The notes below the pieces were generated by a model that saw only the letters and a program-made list of their open reading frames with translations, had not been told where the DNA came from and made no database searches. The translations under genes were made by a program, and so were the position numbers. This document shows positions 7,473 to 13,384 of a stretch of DNA of 13,803 nt, piece after piece (the stretch's first letter is position 1; every line of letters starts with the position of its first letter). Origin of the DNA: Bacteroidales bacterium (GTDB taxonomy: Bacteria; Bacteroidota; Bacteroidia; Bacteroidales; UBA12077); contig JAUVUS010000016.1 in assembly GCA_030600865.1 (NCBI GenBank), positions 1 to 13,803 of the forward strand, given 5' to 3'.

Positions 7473-7547
7473 AAGACCGTTAGCTTATAAAAATATCATA
7501 GTTATATTTTGGTTTAGTTTGTGTGTTTTTATGCTAATGGTCTTTTT
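7473..7547 (+). terminator. Long hairpin with T-run: terminator or attenuator
   Basis: AAGACCGTTAGC (7473-7484) pairs with GCTAATGGTCTT (7533-7544) through 12 pairs including one G-U; after a 2-base bulge ATAAAAA (7487-7493) pairs with TTTTTAT (7526-7532). TTTTT follows (7543-7547). It lies between the second and third genes of the run, so it could reduce transcription of the later genes rather than end it fully. Confidence 0.65.
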
Positions 7548-7585
7548 ATATTTCTAATTTGTAAAACGATAAATAAATTAATAAA

Positions 7586-7819
7586 ATGAAAAATTCAGGT
7601 AATAATCAGGGTCAAGGTTTGGGCCAGGGTAGTGGAAAAGGACTCGGACGTGGTGGCGGAAGAGGTCGTAATAATGGTGGAGGTTTTGGAGTAGGTGGAG
7701 ATTGTGTTTGTGCTAAATGCGGTGAGAAAGTTCCTCATCAACAAGGAGTAAAATGTACAACACTTAAATGTCCCAAATGTGGTAATACAATGATTAGAGA
7801 AGAATTATTGAAAAAATAA
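7586..7819 (+). CDS. Gly-rich zinc-ribbon small protein
   Basis: A 77-residue protein in two parts. Residues 1-38 are almost all Gly, Arg, Gln, Asn and Ser (GQGLGQGSGKGLGRGGGRGR), likely disordered. Residues 39-77 hold a compact ribbon: CVCAKCGEKVPHQQGVKC, then LKCPKCGNTM, with CxxCG pairs that should bind zinc or iron. I have seen the motif CxxCG...PHQ.GV.C....CPKCG.PM in small proteins of anaerobes next to NifX-like and ferredoxin genes, but I know of no assigned function. The gene stands 130 bp after the DUF5320 gene, with the hairpin between, and 22 bp before the ferredoxin gene, so the latter two are probably co-transcribed. The leader is A-rich without a clear ribosome-binding site. The Gly/Arg-rich tail resembles that of the DUF5320 protein, suggesting a shared partner. 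Confidence 0.75.
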   Translation: MKNSGNNQGQGLGQGSGKGLGRGGGRGRNNGGGFGVGGDCVCAKCGEKVPHQQGVKCTTLKCPKCGNTMIREELLKK

Positions 7820-7841
7820 CAATTTAATAATTAGGTGAAAA

Positions 7842-8030
7842 ATGAAGTTTAGAATAAAAAGCGAACTCTGTCGCGGATGTGGTATATGCGAAGTAGTTTG
7901 TCCAAATGTATATCAAATGGATAGTAATCATGTTGCAAAAGTAGTTACAGAATCTGTTTCAGATGATTTAATGGAATGTGCAATTCAAGGAGAAAATATT
8001 TGTCCGGTAAAAGCGATAATACATAATTAA
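7842..8030 (+). CDS. Small single-cluster [4Fe-4S] ferredoxin
   Basis: A 62-residue ferredoxin that should carry electrons in the cytoplasm. C10, C13 and C16 (LCRGCGICEVVCP) with C54 in ICPVKAI form the usual four ligands of one [4Fe-4S] cluster. C20 and C46 remain; in Desulfovibrio-type ferredoxins the equivalent pair forms a disulfide and can give an alternative cluster form. The second CxxCxxC set of two-cluster ferredoxins is absent. It sits 22 bp after the zinc-ribbon gene and 50 bp before the first NifX-like gene. A likely role is to give electrons to the cluster-building proteins or take them from the flavoprotein at the end of the run, but this is inferred from position alone. The leader AGGTGAAAA is a weak ribosome-binding site. 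Confidence 0.9.
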   Translation: MKFRIKSELCRGCGICEVVCPNVYQMDSNHVAKVVTESVSDDLMECAIQGENICPVKAIIHN

Positions 8031-8046
8031 ATTTTTAATATTAACA

Positions 8047-8062
8047 TGCCTGCCGACAGGCA
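8047..8062. repeat. GC-rich hairpin repeat, copy D
   Basis: TGCCTG (8047-8052), loop CCGA, CAGGCA (8057-8062), a perfect 6-bp stem with a 4-base loop. It lies within the operon, between the ferredoxin and NifX-like genes, with no T-run, so it may shape the mRNA more than end it. Confidence 0.6.
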
Positions 8063-8080
8063 ATCTAAAAATATAAAATA

Positions 8081-8419
8081 ATGAAAATGAAATTTGCAAT
8101 CCCTGCTTTAGGGAATAAGTTAACGGCTCATTTTGGGCATTGCGAAAAATTTGCAATTGTTGATGTGGAAGATAATAAAGTTATAAAGGAAGAATTCATT
8201 ACACCGCCGGTTCACCAACCAGGAGTATATCCAAAGTTTTTAGCTGACCACGGAGTACATGTAATTATTGCCGGAGGAATGGGACAAAAAGCTCAGGATC
8301 TGTTTGCCCAGAATAACATTGAAGTTCATATGGGTGTACAGGATGGCTCTCCTTCCGAATTAGTTGAGCATTATTTAAATGACCAGTTACAAACAGGTCA
8401 GAATTTGTGCGATCATTAA
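8081..8419 (+). CDS. NifX/NifB-family cluster-binding protein with His/Cys motif
   Basis: A 112-residue protein of the dinitrogenase iron-molybdenum cofactor biosynthesis family (NifX, MTH1175 and orange-protein relatives), single-domain length. The fold's marks are FAIPALGNKLTAHFGHCEKF with H17, H20 and C21, then TPPVHQPGVYPKFLADHGV and VIIAGGMGQKAQDLF, and a C-terminal CDH (C110, H112). These His and Cys residues are candidate metal-sulfur cluster ligands. Family members bind or carry metal-sulfur clusters before handing them to a target; the target here is unknown. An ATG at 8087 in the same frame is an alternative start two codons later. The IscU-like gene begins one base after its stop, so translation is probably coupled. 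No nitrogenase genes are present, so a nitrogen-fixation role is not supported. Confidence 0.88.
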   Translation: MKMKFAIPALGNKLTAHFGHCEKFAIVDVEDNKVIKEEFITPPVHQPGVYPKFLADHGVHVIIAGGMGQKAQDLFAQNNIEVHMGVQDGSPSELVEHYLNDQLQTGQNLCDH

Positions 8420-8420
8420 A

Positions 8421-8813
8421 ATGGATGAATTATTAAAAAAATCCGGTTATTCAGATAAGGCAATTGAATACTATACAAAAAAAGTAAATGTTGGAAGTAT
8501 TGAAAATCCAAGTGTTTCTTTATCGTATACCGGACATTGTGGTGATACAATGAAAATTTATTTAAAAATTGATTCTGAAATTATAACGGATGCAAAATTT
8601 GAGGCAATAGGATGCGCAGGAGCTTTTTCTGTCGGTTCTGCACTTATGGAAATGATTAAAGACCAAAAAATCTTATTTGCTAAAAATATTACTGAAGATG
8701 ATATTATTGAACATCTTGGAGGCATACCAAGTGCAAAAACGGATTGTGTTTGTTTAGTAAGAAGAACATTGGAAAAAACAATTCAATTGTTCCTTGATAA
8801 TAAAAAAGTATAA
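8421..8813 (+). CDS. IscU/NifU-like iron-sulfur cluster scaffold
   Basis: A 130-residue protein resembling the IscU-type scaffold on which [2Fe-2S] or [4Fe-4S] clusters are built. Landmarks are VGSIENPSVSLSYTGHCGDT with C40 and D42, DAKFEAIGCAGAF with C65, and KTDCVCLVRR with C109 and C111. Canonical IscU has His before the third cysteine; here Asp stands there and a second cysteine follows two residues on. The start at 8421 is chosen because it begins the conserved protein (MDELLKKSGYSDKAIEYYTK) one base after the NifX-like stop; an in-frame ATG at 8379 would overlap that gene by 41 bp and add residues unlike the family. I infer that it supplies clusters to the neighbouring NifX-like proteins and ferredoxin-ATPases. 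Confidence 0.83.
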   Translation: MDELLKKSGYSDKAIEYYTKKVNVGSIENPSVSLSYTGHCGDTMKIYLKIDSEIITDAKFEAIGCAGAFSVGSALMEMIKDQKILFAKNITEDDIIEHLGGIPSAKTDCVCLVRRTLEKTIQLFLDNKKV

Positions 8814-8834
8814 TAAATAATTTTTAATTAGCTG

Positions 8835-9695
8835 ATGAAAATAGCAATTGCCAGTGGAAAGGGTGGTACCGGAAAAACAACATTATCAACAAATTTAACT
8901 GCTCTTTTTGCTGAAACTGAAACTGTAGTTTTATCCGATTTGGATGTTGAAGAACCAAATTCAGGTTTGTTTATTAAAGGTAAATTAGTAAAAGAAGAAA
9001 TAAAGTACAAGATGATTCCTGAATGGAAAGAAGATACTTGTACTTTATGTGGTGAATGTCAGAAGAATTGTAATTTCCATGCTGTAATTCAATTAGGGCC
9101 ACAAATATTGGTATTCCCTGAATTATGTCATAGTTGTTATGCATGTTCTGAATTGTGTCCTACCTCATCTTTACCTATGATTAGTCAAAGAATGGGTACA
9201 TTAAATCATTGTGAAAATGGAAATATATCTTTCATTGAAAGTCGTCTGGATATTGGGCAGGAACAGGCTGTGCCATTAATTGCCCAAACAAATGATTATA
9301 TTGATGAAACTTTTGATAAGAATATAGTAAAGATATTCGATGCACCACCCGGAACTTCTTGTCCTGTTATTGAAGCAACTAAAGATGTGGATTTTGTAAT
9401 ACTGATAACAGAACCTACTCCATTTGGTTTGCACGACCTGAAATTAGCCGTGGAAACAATGAAAGAATTAAAAAAAGATTTTGGAGTGGTAATAAATCGT
9501 TATGGAATTGGTAATAATGATGTTGTTGATTACTGTGAGGGAGACAATATTCCAATTCTTGCAAAAATACCAAATAGCAGAAAAGTTGCAGAACTGTATT
9601 CTATGGGTAAATTAATATATACTGAATTGCCTGAGGTTAAACAGGAACTTCAGAAAATCAGGAAGTATATTTTAAATCTTAAAATAAATAATTGA
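8835..9695 (+). CDS. MinD/Mrp-family ATPase with inserted 2[4Fe-4S] ferredoxin domain (first copy)
   Basis: A 286-residue P-loop ATPase of the MinD/ParA superfamily (COG1149 type). The deviant Walker A is GKGGTGKTT at 8-16, Walker B-like VVLSDLDVEEPN at 31-42, and the switch region DAPPGTSCPV at 169-178. Between them, residues 65-110 form a bacterial ferredoxin domain with C69, C72, C75, C79 and C98, C101, C104, C108, enough for two [4Fe-4S] clusters. Members of this type occur as a tandem pair in the Desulfovibrio orange-protein complex. The reaction is not established; ATP hydrolysis probably drives transfer of a cluster or electrons. It lies 21 bp after the scaffold gene and its stop is one base from the start of its paralogue. 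Not NifH: the inserted ferredoxin and lack of NifH cluster cysteines exclude that. Confidence 0.92.
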   Translation: MKIAIASGKGGTGKTTLSTNLTALFAETETVVLSDLDVEEPNSGLFIKGKLVKEEIKYKMIPEWKEDTCTLCGECQKNCNFHAVIQLGPQILVFPELCHSCYACSELCPTSSLPMISQRMGTLNHCENGNISFIESRLDIGQEQAVPLIAQTNDYIDETFDKNIVKIFDAPPGTSCPVIEATKDVDFVILITEPTPFGLHDLKLAVETMKELKKDFGVVINRYGIGNNDVVDYCEGDNIPILAKIPNSRKVAELYSMGKLIYTELPEVKQELQKIRKYILNLKINN

Positions 9696-9696
9696 G

Positions 9697-10578
9697 ATGA
9701 AGGAGATTGTTGTTATTTCCGGAAAAGGAGGAACAGGAAAAACTTCTGTTACAGCATCCTTAGCAGTTCTCGCAGAAAATGATGCAGTTATTGCGGATTG
9801 TGATGTTGATGCTGCCGATATGCATTTGTTAATGAAACCGGTAATTGAAAAATCAGAGAATTTTTTCAGTGGTGTGATTGCTAAAATCGATGAAGATAAA
9901 TGTACTAACTGTGGAATGTGTGCTGATGTTTGTCGTTTTAATGCTATTCCTGTAATAAACGACCAGCATACAATTAACTCTTTAAATTGCGAAGGTTGTG
10001 GCTATTGTGAAAAGGTATGCCCTGTTGATGCTATAACTATGCCTGAACAAAATGTGGGTGACTGGTATGTATCTAAAACTAAAATTGAGAATACGCTGGT
10101 ACATGCAAAGCTGGGAATTGGAGCTGAAAATTCGGGAAAACTTGTTGCCAAAGTTAAAAATGAGGCTAAACGTATAGCCGAAGAAAACAATAAAGATTAC
10201 ATCATTGTTGATGGTTCTCCCGGAATAGGTTGTCCTGTTGTTTCATCGCTATCAGGTGCAAATTTTGTTGTGTTGGTTACAGAACCTTCATTATCAGGGT
10301 TGCACGATTTAAAACGGGTTTATGAGTTGGTTAAAAAGTTTAATTTAAAAGCCGGTTGTATTATAAATAAGTATGATATAAACAAGGATGTAACAAAGGA
10401 CATTATACATTTTCTTAATGATGAGTCTATTGAGTATATAGCCAGTTTACCTTATGATGAAAATTTTACGAAAGCAATGACTTTTGGTAAAACTATTGTT
10501 GAATATGATCAGGGCGAATTGAAAGATTTGATTATCAGTAGTTGGGAAAAGATTAAAGAATTGGCGAATTCAAATTAA
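9697..10578 (+). CDS. MinD/Mrp-family ATPase with inserted 2[4Fe-4S] ferredoxin domain (second copy)
   Basis: A 293-residue paralogue of the preceding gene. Walker A is GKGGTGKT at 9-16, Walker B-like AVIADCDVDAADMH at 30-43, and the switch region DGSPGIGCPV at 172-181. The ferredoxin insert has cysteines at 69, 72, 75, 79, 98, 101, 104 and 108, the same numbers as in the first copy, though the sequences around them differ. A tandem pair this conserved in layout suggests a heterodimer, since MinD-like ATPases work as dimers. The ATG at 9697 lies one base past the previous stop (TGAGATG), so the two are translated together. It is followed by 161 bp without a gene, which contains an AGCTAA repeat. 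Role as for its partner: ATP-dependent handling of metal-sulfur clusters or electrons, inferred. Confidence 0.92.
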   Translation: MKEIVVISGKGGTGKTSVTASLAVLAENDAVIADCDVDAADMHLLMKPVIEKSENFFSGVIAKIDEDKCTNCGMCADVCRFNAIPVINDQHTINSLNCEGCGYCEKVCPVDAITMPEQNVGDWYVSKTKIENTLVHAKLGIGAENSGKLVAKVKNEAKRIAEENNKDYIIVDGSPGIGCPVVSSLSGANFVVLVTEPSLSGLHDLKRVYELVKKFNLKAGCIINKYDINKDVTKDIIHFLNDESIEYIASLPYDENFTKAMTFGKTIVEYDQGELKDLIISSWEKIKELANSN

Positions 10579-10641
10579 GAAAATGAGAGAAATGGAGAAA
10601 AGGAGATTGTTTAATGAATAATAATCATTAAATGTTTTAAA

Positions 10642-10662
10642 AGCCAAAAGCTAACAGCTAAT
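10642..10662. repeat. AGCTAA-rich dispersed repeat
   Basis: AGCCAAAAGCTAACAGCTAAT matches the reverse complement of 1778-1798 at 19 of 21 positions. It lies in the 161-bp gap between the second ATPase and the second NifX-like gene; the rest of that gap is AT-rich with no gene or clear promoter seen. Confidence 0.6.
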
Positions 10663-10739
10663 ATCTTTTTACCAAATGAATAAAAATTATAAGAAGTTAA
10701 TACATTAATTTTAAAAATAAATCATAAAAAGTAAAAGAA

Positions 10740-11078
10740 ATGAAAATAGCATTTACAGCAAAAGGAACAGAATGGGAATCCGAAATGGATCCGCGATTTG
10801 GAAGAACTGAATTTATTTTAGTTTATGATGATGAAAAAGATGAGTTTACATCGTTTGATAATAGGGAAATTGAAAATGAAGCTCATGGTGCCGGACCAAA
10901 AACTTCTCAGAAATTATTTGAGATGGGTCCTGAAGTACTAATTACAGGCAATGGACCTGGTGGAAATGCAGCTACAGTTTTAGAAAAGGCCGGAATAGAA
11001 ATTTATATAGGAGCCGGGCAAATGTCTGTTAAGGAAGCATACAAAGCATATAAAAATAAAAACTTAAAAGGAGTTTAA
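10740..11078 (+). CDS. NifX/orange-protein-like cluster-binding protein without cysteine (second copy)
   Basis: A 112-residue single-domain NifX-like protein. Family marks are MKIAFTAKGTEWESEMDPRF, GRTEFILVYDDE, PKTSQKLFEMGPEVLITGNG and GGNAATVLEKAGIEIYIGAG. Where the first copy has HFGHC, this one has RFGRT, and there is no cysteine anywhere in the protein. A cluster would therefore have to be held without Cys ligands, as reported for the Mo-Cu cluster of the orange protein, or this copy has a different job. The two copies have the same length but diverge strongly, so they are not a recent duplication. Its stop shares one base with the start of the flavoprotein gene (TAATG), which implies coupled translation. 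The leader is A-rich with no strong ribosome-binding site. Confidence 0.87.
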   Translation: MKIAFTAKGTEWESEMDPRFGRTEFILVYDDEKDEFTSFDNREIENEAHGAGPKTSQKLFEMGPEVLITGNGPGGNAATVLEKAGIEIYIGAGQMSVKEAYKAYKNKNLKGV

Positions 11079-12436
11079 TGATGAAGCAATACGATGTTAT
11101 AATAATCGGAGGCGGCCCTGCAGGAATAATAACAGGTGTAACAGCAAAAAAACAAAATCCTGAGAAATCAATGTTGTTGTTTAAAGAAGAAGAAAAGGGA
11201 TTGGTTCCTTGTGGAATTCCCTATGTTTTTCATAGACTTGACGGTGTTGATAAAAATGTTATGGGTCCGAAACCATTTGTAGATTTGGGTGGTGATGTTA
11301 TAACGGAAAAAATTACTGATTTAAATATAAAAGACAAAACAGTTAAAACCGAATCAGGAAATGAGTTCGGCTATGAAAAGCTTGTTTTTGCTACTGGTTC
11401 GAAAGTTGTTATTCCTGATTTTATTCCGGGCTACGACCTTAAGAATGTTTTTTATATTAAAAAAAGCTATAATTATATTAAGCAAACACACGAAGAATTA
11501 AAATCAAAAAAGAATATAGTTGTTATTGGTGGAGGTTTTATTGGTGCTGAAGTTGCTGAACAGCTCGCTCTTAATCCTGATAAAAAAGTCACATTAATCG
11601 AAAGTGAACAATTTTGCTTTTCAAAGGCATTTTCAAAGGAACTTAGTAAGATTGCCACTGAAGCATTAGCAGGAACAGATGTAAATATTAAAACATCAGT
11701 GCGTGTCGAAAAGGTTAATGGGGATAATGGTGTTGTTTCATCTGTTTTACTTGATAATGGTGATGAAATCAAGTGCGATGCTGTAATTATGGCTATTGGT
11801 TACAAACCAAATACGGATTTAGCAAAAAAAGCCGGACTGGAAATTAGTAAAATAGGAGCAATAATTGTTGATAATTTTGAGCGTACAAAAGAGAAAGATA
11901 TTTGTGCTGTAGGTGATTGTTCTCAAACTATTGGATTTTTAACAGGACGGATGGATCATGTTATGCTGGCGTCAACAGCAACTGCCGAAGCCCGTGTGCT
12001 TGGTCACAATCTTTTTGGTATTAAAATCAGAAAGAACTTTACCGGAACGCTGGCTGTTTTTTCAACTGAAATAAATGGAATAGCAATGGCAGCAGCAGGT
12101 GTTAATGATAGTAATGCTGCTGAAGCAAGCATTGAATATCTATCTGCTAAGTTCAGTGATTTTGATACACATCCCGGATCATTTGAAGATACTATGCCAT
12201 TGACTGTAAAACTTTATGCATCGCCATGCGACGGTTCAATAATAGGCGGCGAAGTATGGGGTGGAAAATCTGCCGGCGAAATGATAAATACAATCAGCCT
12301 TGCAATTCAAAAAGGAGTAACTGTTTACGAGTTTATATCTTTTCAAATAGGAACACATCCTTTATTAACAAGTGCTCCTACAAAAACAATTTTGATTAAA
12401 GCAGCCGAAGGTATAATGGCACAAATAAATAAATAA
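11078..12436 (+). CDS. FAD-dependent pyridine nucleotide-disulfide oxidoreductase (CoA-disulfide reductase/NADH oxidase type)
   Basis: A 452-residue two-dinucleotide-fold flavoenzyme. The FAD motif GGGPAG is at 11-16, the NAD(P)H motif GGGFIGAEVAE at 151-161, and the second FAD motif AVGDC at 277-281. One redox cysteine, C45 in VPCGIPY, is placed as in CoA-disulfide reductases and NADH oxidases or peroxidases of this family rather than the CxxxxC pair of lipoamide dehydrogenases. A C-terminal dimerisation domain with GGEVWGGKSAGEMIN follows. It would pass electrons from NAD(P)H to a thiol, persulfide, oxygen or a protein; the substrate cannot be told. AAAAGGAG at 11066-11073 serves the ATGs at 11078 and 11081, the second with better spacing. 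As the last gene before a hairpin it probably supplies reductant to the cluster proteins. Confidence 0.9.
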   Translation: MMKQYDVIIIGGGPAGIITGVTAKKQNPEKSMLLFKEEEKGLVPCGIPYVFHRLDGVDKNVMGPKPFVDLGGDVITEKITDLNIKDKTVKTESGNEFGYEKLVFATGSKVVIPDFIPGYDLKNVFYIKKSYNYIKQTHEELKSKKNIVVIGGGFIGAEVAEQLALNPDKKVTLIESEQFCFSKAFSKELSKIATEALAGTDVNIKTSVRVEKVNGDNGVVSSVLLDNGDEIKCDAVIMAIGYKPNTDLAKKAGLEISKIGAIIVDNFERTKEKDICAVGDCSQTIGFLTGRMDHVMLASTATAEARVLGHNLFGIKIRKNFTGTLAVFSTEINGIAMAAAGVNDSNAAEASIEYLSAKFSDFDTHPGSFEDTMPLTVKLYASPCDGSIIGGEVWGGKSAGEMINTISLAIQKGVTVYEFISFQIGTHPLLTSAPTKTILIKAAEGIMAQINK

Positions 12437-12461
12437 TGACCAAACAGAGTAGATAATAAAA

Positions 12462-12500
12462 AAGTACATCAGGGAAATTATGTTACGTTCTGATGTGCTT
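12462..12500 (+). terminator. Hairpin ending the metal-cluster operon
   Basis: AAGTACATCAG (12462-12472) pairs with CTGATGTGCTT (12490-12500) through 11 pairs with one G-U; the loop has 17 bases. It begins 25 bp after the flavoprotein stop. The sequence after it (ATTATT) has few T, so termination may be partial. Confidence 0.6.
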
Positions 12501-12504
12501 ATTA

Positions 12505-12643
12505 TTGACAGAACATATTTATATTTATTATATTAAGATTAAAAATTTAGATAAAAATAAGTTAATTAATGAAGTACGTAATTATTTAAAAATCCTAATA
12601 GCAAAAAGAATAATTGACATCAAAATTAATGAACAATTATAAA
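12505..12643 (+). promoter_or_regulatory. Two E. coli-like -35/-10 promoter candidates before the cupin gene
   Basis: TTGACA (12505-12510), 18 bp, TATATT (12529-12534); and TTGACA (12614-12619), 18 bp, TATAAA (12638-12643). Both have an exact -35 box and 5 of 6 bases of the -10 box. This is not the usual Bacteroidota pattern, and TATA words are common in such AT-rich DNA, so neither is certain. The rest of the 12437-12686 gap holds the operon hairpin and AT-rich DNA. Confidence 0.3.
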
Positions 12644-12688
12644 ATATCTTTAAATAAATGAGTTGTGAATTTGTATTAATTCATAAAT

Positions 12689-12693
12689 GGAGG
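12689..12693 (+). promoter_or_regulatory. Shine-Dalgarno site deciding the cupin start
   Basis: GGAGG stands 8 bases before the ATG at 12702 and overlaps an in-frame ATG at 12687. This favours the later start. Confidence 0.7.
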
Positions 12694-12701
12694 AAAATAT
12701 T

Positions 12702-13331
12702 ATGGAAAGTTTAATGAATTTGTTTGATGATCTAAATTGGGAAGATGCGAATGAATATTTCAATGAAACAAAAAGAAAGGTATTAAGAGATGAAAATGGC
12801 TGTAGAACTGTTTTGTTAAAATTACCAAAAAACTTTTATATGGCTCCGCATTCACACATTATTACTGAGCAACATTTTGTTCTCAAAGGAGAATATACAA
12901 GCAAAGGTAAAAGTTTTCCTGTAGGTTCTTACCAGATTTTTTCGAAAGGTGATGATCATGGACCGTTCGAATCAGAAAATGGAGCTTTGATCTTGGTCAT
13001 TTGGGATCCAATAAGGCTAAAAAATAAAAATAAACTACTATTAACATTAAAGGATGTAGTAAACATTATCTCAAAGATAAATTATCCTGGTATTAAATAT
13101 TCATTGACTGACCTTGGAATCGCAACAGATATCAAATTAATCGAGAACAAGGTTGTATTGGTTTTTGCATTTCCTTTTACTCACTTACTTGTTGATAGTG
13201 AGCTTATTAAATCTGTTTCACAACCACTTCATGACTTAGATTTAGACTTTGAATATGAGATTAGAATGATGACAGAAGAAGAAAAATCAAAATTTTTACA
13301 AATGGAAGCTGAAGCATCAAAAGGTGAATAA
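12702..13331 (+). CDS. Cupin protein with C-terminal MIP18/DUF59-like domain
   Basis: A 209-residue protein from the ATG at 12702, chosen for its Shine-Dalgarno site; starting at 12687 would add five residues. Residues 37-102 form a cupin: HSH at 50-52, E56 and G63 match HxH(x)3E(x)6G, and KGDDHGPFE with H86 matches the second cupin motif, so H50, H52, E56 and H86 probably bind a metal. Residues 115-190 resemble the MIP18/DUF59 domain of iron-sulfur assembly factors and the Mrp N-terminus (YSLTDLGIATDIKLIENKVV, then FPFTHLLVDSELIKSV), but the usual cysteine is missing (FAFPFTHLL in place of a TxPGCPL-type loop). The tail TEEEKSKFLQMEAEA is helical. It lies 265 bp after the flavoprotein gene with its own candidate promoters. 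The cupin part is secure; the second domain is a recognition by eye. Confidence 0.75.
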   Translation: MESLMNLFDDLNWEDANEYFNETKRKVLRDENGCRTVLLKLPKNFYMAPHSHIITEQHFVLKGEYTSKGKSFPVGSYQIFSKGDDHGPFESENGALILVIWDPIRLKNKNKLLLTLKDVVNIISKINYPGIKYSLTDLGIATDIKLIENKVVLVFAFPFTHLLVDSELIKSVSQPLHDLDLDFEYEIRMMTEEEKSKFLQMEAEASKGE

Positions 13332-13384
13332 AATGTTTTAGGATAACAAGTATGATATAGGTTATTAATTAAAATAAATGCATC

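Noticed and set aside
8379..8420. Upstream ATG extending the IscU-like gene by 14 residues
   Set aside because: It would overlap the NifX-like gene by 41 bp and adds residues outside the family; the start at 8421 follows the stop by one base.
10584..10622. Possible 12-residue leader peptide after the second ATPase
   Set aside because: Too short and without conserved residues; the AGGAGATTGTT word it shares with 9700-9710 is likely chance.
8081..11078. Nitrogen fixation locus, because of NifX- and NifU-like genes
   Set aside because: No nifH, nifD, nifK, nifE, nifN or nifB radical SAM gene is present; NifX-like single-domain proteins are widespread in anaerobes that do not fix nitrogen.
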